DNA from: Porticoccaceae bacterium
GTDB lineage: Bacteria; Pseudomonadota; Gammaproteobacteria; Pseudomonadales; Porticoccaceae
Direction of reading: 5' to 3'
DNA length: 31,061 nt
NCBI GenBank assembly: GCA_003491845.1
Contig: DNBN01000157.1
Location: 1 to 31,061 of the forward strand
Of this stretch, positions 26,425-31,061 are shown piece by piece. Every line of letters starts with the position of its first letter. Positions within the stretch are counted from its first letter, which is position 1. Under the pieces are notes generated by a model, which worked only from the letters and a program-made list of their open reading frames with translations, was not told where the DNA came from and searched no databases. The translations under genes were made by a program, and so were the position numbers.

Positions 26425-26449
26425 TGCTTGCGTTTAGTACTCGCAAGCA
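26425..26449. repeat. Inverted repeat in the modA leader
   Basis: Perfect 8-bp arms TGCTTGCG (26425-26432) and CGCAAGCA (26442-26449) with a 9-base loop, between the DUF2306 gene and modA. No T tract follows on either strand. It does not match the ModE operator pattern or a Moco riboswitch. It could be an operator or an RNA stem upstream of modA. Confidence 0.5.
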
Positions 26450-26461
26450 AAGCCTCCCTAA

Positions 26462-26848
26462 CTAGCTAAGCAGCCAAGTATGCATAAGTCGACCCGGCAT
26501 AAATGAGAAACTACCGGCGAGAAGAAGACTGCCAATGTACATTCCAATCATGTGACGTCTGTGGGCTTTAATTTTGCCCCGACGTGCTGCGATATAGGCG
26601 GCGGGGACCGTGCGAAGGACTAAAAAGCTCAACAAATGCAGATAACCAAAGTGATTAAAAAGTGTTGGACCCACCTGTGCTGGCATAAAAAGTGTCACCA
26701 TCGCAGTGAAAAGCATTAAACCCATGTAAAGCTTCCCTAACATTCTGTGTACTGAGGTCCCTTTGGCCCTAAGTAGCAGGAAGGTCCCCAAAAAAAATGC
26801 CGGGGTTAGTGTGGCAAGATGTAGGTAGGTTAATTGTGTATATGTCAT
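26462..26848 (-). CDS. DUF2306-like small membrane protein
   Basis: A 128-aa protein with four hydrophobic segments and the conserved pattern RMLGKLYMGLML (the HRxxGRxY motif of DUF2306) followed by histidines in KAHRRHMIGMYIG. Function is unknown. The start at 26848 has AGGA seven bases upstream; a TTG one codon earlier is less likely. It lies nine bases after the VF530 gene and about 77 bases before modA on the same strand. Confidence 0.82.
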   Translation of the reverse strand: MTYTQLTYLHLATLTPAFFLGTFLLLRAKGTSVHRMLGKLYMGLMLFTAMVTLFMPAQVGPTLFNHFGYLHLLSFLVLRTVPAAYIAARRGKIKAHRRHMIGMYIGSLLLAGSFSFMPGRLMHTWLLS

Positions 26849-26857
26849 CAAAAATTC

Positions 26858-27145
26858 CTATTTTGGTCTATTTTGAACTTTTCTGCTGCCGTTTATTGTT
26901 CTTTCACCCCAAGGGGAAGGAGAGGGCTCTGCAAAGGTAGAGAGATACAGTTGTTCAACCTTGTCTCTGGCCCATGGCGTTCGGCGTAAAAATTTTAACG
27001 AAGACTTAACCGAAGGGTTGCTCTTAAAGCAGTTAATGTTAACTTGTTGTGCAAGTCCGCCCCATCCAAAGTGTCCTTCAAGTCGAGTGACGACCTTTTC
27101 TAAGGTCATTCCATGTAATGGATTATTGGGTTGATTTTCAAGCAT
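26858..27145 (-). CDS. VF530 family (DUF2132) DNA-binding protein
   Basis: Small DNA-binding protein with the double-helix VF530 fold. Clear family stretches are NNPLHGMTLEKVVTRLEGHF and CFKSNPSVKSSLKFLRRTPW, plus ARDKVEQLYL. At 95 aa it is slightly longer than the roughly 75-aa family because of a polar C-terminal tail (EPSPSPWGERTINGSRK). AGGG lies six bases before the ATG. Role in the cell is unknown. It is followed closely by the DUF2306 gene. Confidence 0.9.
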   Translation of the reverse strand: MLENQPNNPLHGMTLEKVVTRLEGHFGWGGLAQQVNINCFKSNPSVKSSLKFLRRTPWARDKVEQLYLSTFAEPSPSPWGERTINGSRKVQNRPK

Positions 27146-27296
27146 TGATTACCCTAGCGTTCTTTACGATATTATGAGAGTTTTAAGCGCATACAACGAA
27201 CTATTGTTGGTTGATTTTAACTTGGTATTTTGTGTTTTTGGCATGATACCATAATTAAAACTTCTTTAAATTTGTATAGAATATGACGAAAAACTA

Positions 27297-27927
27297 GTGA
27301 AAAAAGACAAAACGCGAATAAGGTTATCGCCAAAGGCGAGAAAGTCTATGATCCTAGATTATACTGCTAGGCTGATAATAAATGAGGGGTGTATCAGCGG
27401 TTAGTATGGAGAGGCTAAGTCAAGAGGTTGGTGTTAGCAAGGGGCTACTTTATAATTATTAACCCAGCGTAACGCCCTTGCTTTAAGATCTACTCACACG
27501 AGAGTATCGACACTTAAGGAAGTTGCAGCTTCACGCTGCCCAAAGTGGTAAAACTCTAGCGCAGTTTGTGCGGCTTGTAACGCATGTCTATCTTGAGTAT
27601 GTAAGAGAGCATGGCCCCTTGATTGAGAGACTTGCTGCAGAGCCATTGGTGGCAAATAGCGGCGATCCTACTCGTTATGACCATAAAGCGATAGTGGAAT
27701 ATTTAGCAAAGATATTGCATGAAAATTTCCAGATTCCGATGCAGATAGCCCTTCCGGTGGTAGGTATATCTTACGGTATTCCCGCAGCGGCCGGTCATTA
27801 TATTACCCATCATGAGGCTGATGTGCAGAATATAGAGAATATTACTGTGATTATGATTTTGGGGAGTTTAGAGGCTGTTGTTGGTAGTTATCCGATGTCA
27901 TTACAAACATTGCGCAAACCTTCTTAG
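27297..27927 (+). pseudogene. TetR family regulator, broken
   Basis: A TetR-type repressor is legible but not translatable. From a GTG at 27297 the frame reads KKDKTRIRLSPKARKSMILD and TARLIINEG, the first TetR helices. At about 27390 one extra base shifts the frame; the +1 frame then gives VSAVSMERLSQEVGVSKGLL and YNY, the helix-turn-helix. TAA follows where Phe normally stands, then a second TAA (LL*DLL). After these the frame continues to the end as LQLHAAQSGKTLAQFVRLVT and so on, with the usual C-terminal MILGSLEAVVGSY. So there is one frameshift and two stops. The TTG at 27523 only opens the C-terminal remnant. The loss of function looks real. Confidence 0.85.
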
Positions 27928-27963
27928 CGTCGTCGGGTCGTCTTCTTAGCCTAAATCTGTCAT

Positions 27964-29064
27964 TTACGATGATGGTATCGGTTGGTCAAGCACTTTGACC
28001 GATAGCACTGAATCGGCATTGACCATTTGGCGCAGGGAAAAAATATTACCGTCTATATCACGCGCATAGGCTTGCCAGCTGCCACTAACCATTTCAGGTG
28101 CACTAAAAAAGTCAACGCCCAAGGCTTTAAGACGCCGATATTCTTGATTGATATCGCCAACTTCTAAGGAAAATGAGTAACCAAAGTCAGTGGCGGTCCG
28201 CTGACCTAAAAATTGAGGTGTTAGAGGATTGATAAATTGCCATAGTTCGATGACTTTAGAGCCTTGATTCATTTTGAACCAAGCCGCTTTGAGGTGCAAA
28301 TTATCGATATCAACAATTTGATCAAAGGTTACTCGGTCTGATATGTCCGCTGAACGATAAGGCTGAAAGCCGAGTACCTGTTGGTAAAACTCCATTAGCC
28401 GTTCAATATCATGTGTGGCTACGGCCACTTGTGACATCCACATCTTTGCGCCAGCGTTTTGGTTCATGTTTGTATAGCCGGCTCTTTTAAGAATTTTTGG
28501 TTCAAGTTGTTCTAACTCAATCATGTTACCTTCTGGGTCATACGCATAGCCATAGGTTACCCCTTGGCCCAATAGATCAATGGGTTCACCACCCCGTGAT
28601 AGTGGTGTTGCGCCAGCCGCGATAAATTTGTCCCAACCTGAATGATCCGCAGGAGATTGAAAACATGTGTGTGTGATGCCAGGACCTTTGGCCGGCATCA
28701 CACTGTTAGCTAGCTGCTGATTATGTTCGAATGACATTAATTCAAAGACCATATTTGGTGCTTTTAGCACGGCGATTTCATAGCTAATATCCGCCCGTCC
28801 AAATAGACGATCAGCCTCTGCACTGTTAGACACCTTCTCTCGTCTAATCACTTTGAACTGGGTGCTCTGCTGGTAGAATGCCAAGGATGCATCCAGATCT
28901 TTCACTGACAAACCAATATGGTTAATACCCATAATAGTTGTGCTGGTATCTGCAATACTTGCATCTTTGTTAATCTCTATCGCCATTGATGTAGTTGTCA
29001 ATAAAGCGGCTAGTAGGGAGGCCATTTTGAAGGCTCTTGTTCCATACTTCATTGTGATTTTCAT
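27964..29064 (-). CDS. Exported two-domain VOC (glyoxalase/dioxygenase fold) protein
   Basis: A 366-aa protein with an N-terminal signal peptide (MASLLAALLTTTSMA region, cleavage near 28) and two vicinal-oxygen-chelate domains. Domain 1 (about 45-186) has a full glyoxalase-type metal set: His49, Glu108, His132 and Glu183. Domain 2 (about 207-346) keeps only Glu273; the other positions are Ser/Gln, Ser and Ser. So domain 1 is probably catalytic and domain 2 structural or ligand-binding. The substrate is unknown. The gene follows the PQQ-type dehydrogenase gene by 14 bases, implying co-expression in the periplasm. The ribosome site (AAGGA) is 11 bases from the first ATG; an ATG at codon 5 is an alternative. 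Confidence 0.85.
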   Translation of the reverse strand: MKITMKYGTRAFKMASLLAALLTTTSMAIEINKDASIADTSTTIMGINHIGLSVKDLDASLAFYQQSTQFKVIRREKVSNSAEADRLFGRADISYEIAVLKAPNMVFELMSFEHNQQLANSVMPAKGPGITHTCFQSPADHSGWDKFIAAGATPLSRGGEPIDLLGQGVTYGYAYDPEGNMIELEQLEPKILKRAGYTNMNQNAGAKMWMSQVAVATHDIERLMEFYQQVLGFQPYRSADISDRVTFDQIVDIDNLHLKAAWFKMNQGSKVIELWQFINPLTPQFLGQRTATDFGYSFSLEVGDINQEYRRLKALGVDFFSAPEMVSGSWQAYARDIDGNIFSLRQMVNADSVLSVKVLDQPIPSS

Positions 29065-29078
29065 TCTGGCTATTATCC

Positions 29079-30953
29079 TTATTTAGACTTTTGTTGTATT
29101 GACTGATTAGGAAGAGCAAACACCAGCAACACATTACCAGGTATCTCTGCCCACTTGTCGTAACCGGAGGTGATAAATAATTCGCCATTGGCAATAACAG
29201 GTCCATCTGCTTCGATGGAACCGCCAATACCCTCTATGCCGTTAATGGACTGATAGCTGCGCCTAGTGTCATAGCGCCAAAGAACATCTCCTGAATTGGC
29301 ATCTAAAGCTCTTAAAATACCGTCCATACCCCCGGCAAAAACAAGTCCAGGACTACTGCTGATGGCCGCTGATATGCCAGGATCACATCTGAATTTGGAG
29401 TCAGGCGGACAGATGTTTAGAACGGGTGTTCGCCAGATAAATTCACCTGTTTCTGGATTTAACGCATGTATTCCAGGATGCCGCTCCCCTACCGCATAGG
29501 GATTGTTAGTTTTTATATCAGAGACTCCCACATAAAGACGATTACTATCGCTGCTCATTCCCCAATGAACGCCTCCCATAGTGCCACCGCTACCTACCCG
29601 CCGTGTCCAAATAATTTTTCCTTGCTTATCAGGATCCATGGCATAGGTGAGCCCTGACTTTTGACCAATCAGAAGTAAGTCTTTTTGTGAGTTAGTTGTA
29701 ATTAATATGGCTGACGCACCTATATCGAAATCTGGTCCGTCTTCATCAGGACAGTTAGGTGTTCTGCGTGAACAAGCGCCATTCCAAGCATCATCTTTAG
29801 TCACTTGAGAGACCCACTTGATTTCGCCCGTCATGGTGTCCATGGCGATTACCGCATCGCTAGTGTTGGATGCAGGCGATGAGTAATTTTGACCCGTGGT
29901 GGCGATAATTACATTACGCTTGATGTCCAGAGTGGGGCTCGACCAGATAGGCGCTCCAGAGGGCCCAAATTTATCAGTTCCCGCTGTGGTCTTACCTCTA
30001 AATATTGGCTTTTTTGTGGTGTATGTTTTCCAAATTTCCGTCCCGTTATGAATATTTAGAGCAATCATCGCACCTTGAAAGCTGCAACAAGGATAAGCTA
30101 TCTGAGCTGCAGGGACTACCTCAAGAGAGGACACCGGAACATAGACTTTTTGTTGGTCAGTTACAATAGAGCCTGTGACCAATGCTAGAGGATGATCATG
30201 AACCCTAACTTTCCAGTTCAGTGCTCCTGAGAGTGCATTGATCGAATAGACATTAGCTTTAAGATCACCAAATAGCAAAGACTCTACACCAGTTTCTGCG
30301 TCCTCATGATATTGGAGTGCTCCTCGCACTTCTGTGTCAGCTGAGAACATCCATTGAATACACCCACTTTGTGTACTGAGAGCAAAGACGGTACCGTCTT
30401 GGCTACCAATATAGGTAGTCTCAGCGGTTACCGTAGGCTGTGATCGAATTCGTGTCGCTTTTGGAAATGCAAATGCCCATTTTAAGGCCAAATTTTTAAC
30501 ATTATTAGGGTTTAAGATATTTTCATCAGTCTGAAACCTTTGGTTGCCAGTACCCCCCCAATTAGTCCATTCACCTGTTTTGCTGAGCCCACTGCTGAGC
30601 CCACTGATGGAGGTGTCAGTGCAAAAATAATTAGACAGATCTGTAGGTGTGGTATCAACAGACTTGCCTGTTAGGTAATAGGACACCTGGCGAATTTCTT
30701 GCTCTGATAATGGTAGTCCAGCAGTACTCATTATGCCGCTAGTAAGGGAGGTAACAATATGCTCTGGCGCAAACAATCTTAAAGCTTCCATTTGTGGGGC
30801 CTCTGATGTTACGTCTGAGTGGCAAGCAGCACAGTGAGTATCAAAACGCTTTTGCCCAATTTGATAGTCAATGCTCTCTTGATGATTATTCGCCATAGTC
30901 GATGTTGACAGCGCAATGAGGATCAGTGTCCTGATGCTAGAATATAGATGCAT
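29079..30953 (-). CDS. Exported cytochrome c/PQQ-type dehydrogenase (polyvinyl alcohol dehydrogenase-like)
   Basis: Periplasmic quinoprotein predicted to oxidise an alcohol and pass electrons to its own heme. After a signal peptide (about 1-21) comes a cytochrome c domain with CAACH (Cys41, Cys44, His45) and a likely Met75 ligand, then an eight-bladed beta-propeller with repeated A/GxxxALDxxTGxxxW tryptophan-docking motifs (ALDANSGDVLW, ALNPETGEFIW, AMDTMTGEIKW). A vicinal cysteine pair, Cys289-Cys290 (AYPCCSFQGAM), matches the ring found next to PQQ in this family. At 624 aa it has the size of polyvinyl alcohol dehydrogenases. The true substrate is unknown. GGAG lies seven bases before the ATG. 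The gene is first in an operon with the VOC gene. Confidence 0.88.
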   Translation of the reverse strand: MHLYSSIRTLILIALSTSTMANNHQESIDYQIGQKRFDTHCAACHSDVTSEAPQMEALRLFAPEHIVTSLTSGIMSTAGLPLSEQEIRQVSYYLTGKSVDTTPTDLSNYFCTDTSISGLSSGLSKTGEWTNWGGTGNQRFQTDENILNPNNVKNLALKWAFAFPKATRIRSQPTVTAETTYIGSQDGTVFALSTQSGCIQWMFSADTEVRGALQYHEDAETGVESLLFGDLKANVYSINALSGALNWKVRVHDHPLALVTGSIVTDQQKVYVPVSSLEVVPAAQIAYPCCSFQGAMIALNIHNGTEIWKTYTTKKPIFRGKTTAGTDKFGPSGAPIWSSPTLDIKRNVIIATTGQNYSSPASNTSDAVIAMDTMTGEIKWVSQVTKDDAWNGACSRRTPNCPDEDGPDFDIGASAILITTNSQKDLLLIGQKSGLTYAMDPDKQGKIIWTRRVGSGGTMGGVHWGMSSDSNRLYVGVSDIKTNNPYAVGERHPGIHALNPETGEFIWRTPVLNICPPDSKFRCDPGISAAISSSPGLVFAGGMDGILRALDANSGDVLWRYDTRRSYQSINGIEGIGGSIEADGPVIANGELFITSGYDKWAEIPGNVLLVFALPNQSIQQKSK

Positions 30954-30983
30954 AACTTATCTCCAAATTGTACCGATAAGACG

Positions 30984-31012
30984 TTTTTATTGTGTGCTTA
31001 TGGGATACTCAA
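30984..31012 (-). promoter_or_regulatory. Possible promoter of the quinoprotein-VOC operon
   Basis: On the minus strand TTGAGT (31012-31007), a 17-base spacer and TAAAAA (30989-30984), about 31 bases before the ATG. The -10 match is only fair. Confidence 0.35.
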
Positions 31013-31061
31013 ATTGATGCTGAACAACGGTTTTACTATTTATTTGTAAAAGTGTTTTTAA

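Overview
The window looks like chromosomal DNA of a gammaproteobacterium, probably a marine heterotroph near the Cellvibrionales/SAR92 type. This rests on gene content and order (rsmD and coaD divergent from ftsY-ftsE-ftsX-rpoH, a gammaproteobacterial-type gshA, Rsd, VF530, DUF423) and on AT-leaning codon use. The species assignment is inference. No rRNA, tRNA, CRISPR array, insertion sequence or phage gene was seen.

Layout: (1) 1-1029: a partial gene on the left edge, then mutM. (2) 1051-2175: the rsmD-coaD unit on the minus strand. (3) 2269-7088: plus-strand core genes ftsY, ftsE, ftsX, rpoH, a DUF423 membrane protein and trmB, with a clear rpoH promoter and terminator. (4) 7203-8523: an FKBP lipoprotein and a convergent rsd gene sharing a bidirectional terminator. 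(5) 8593-12048: a minus-strand set of a small unknown protein, gshA, dsbB, lrgA and lrgB. (6) 12124-12708: a DJ-1/YajL protein. (7) 12740-17031: an RND efflux pump and its adaptor. (8) 17188-19849: a dicarboxylate/amino-acid symporter and an LplT-like MFS transporter. (9) 20011-23165: a run of small and membrane genes (52-aa membrane protein, two bPH2 proteins, a frameshifted small gene, GNAT, 44-aa ORF). (10) 23205-27145: an FMN reductase-like gene, modABC, a DUF2306 membrane protein and VF530. (11) 27297-27927: a broken tetR. (12) 27964-30953: an exported cytochrome c/PQQ-type dehydrogenase and an exported VOC protein in one operon.

The most unusual signal is at start codons. coaD, rsmD, dsbB and modB start at TTG, and gshA and probably ftsX at GTG. 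Two genes whose conserved N-termini extend upstream of every ATG/GTG/TTG appear to begin at ATA (FMN reductase) and ATC (modA), and lrgA may begin at ATT. These could be genuine rare initiators, start-codon mutations or sequence errors. Other leads are a 65-codon gene interrupted at an A7 run beside a hairpin, a tetR with at least three lesions, and a secreted quinoprotein/VOC pair in which one VOC domain has lost most metal ligands. No complete, clearly new defence or mobile system was found.
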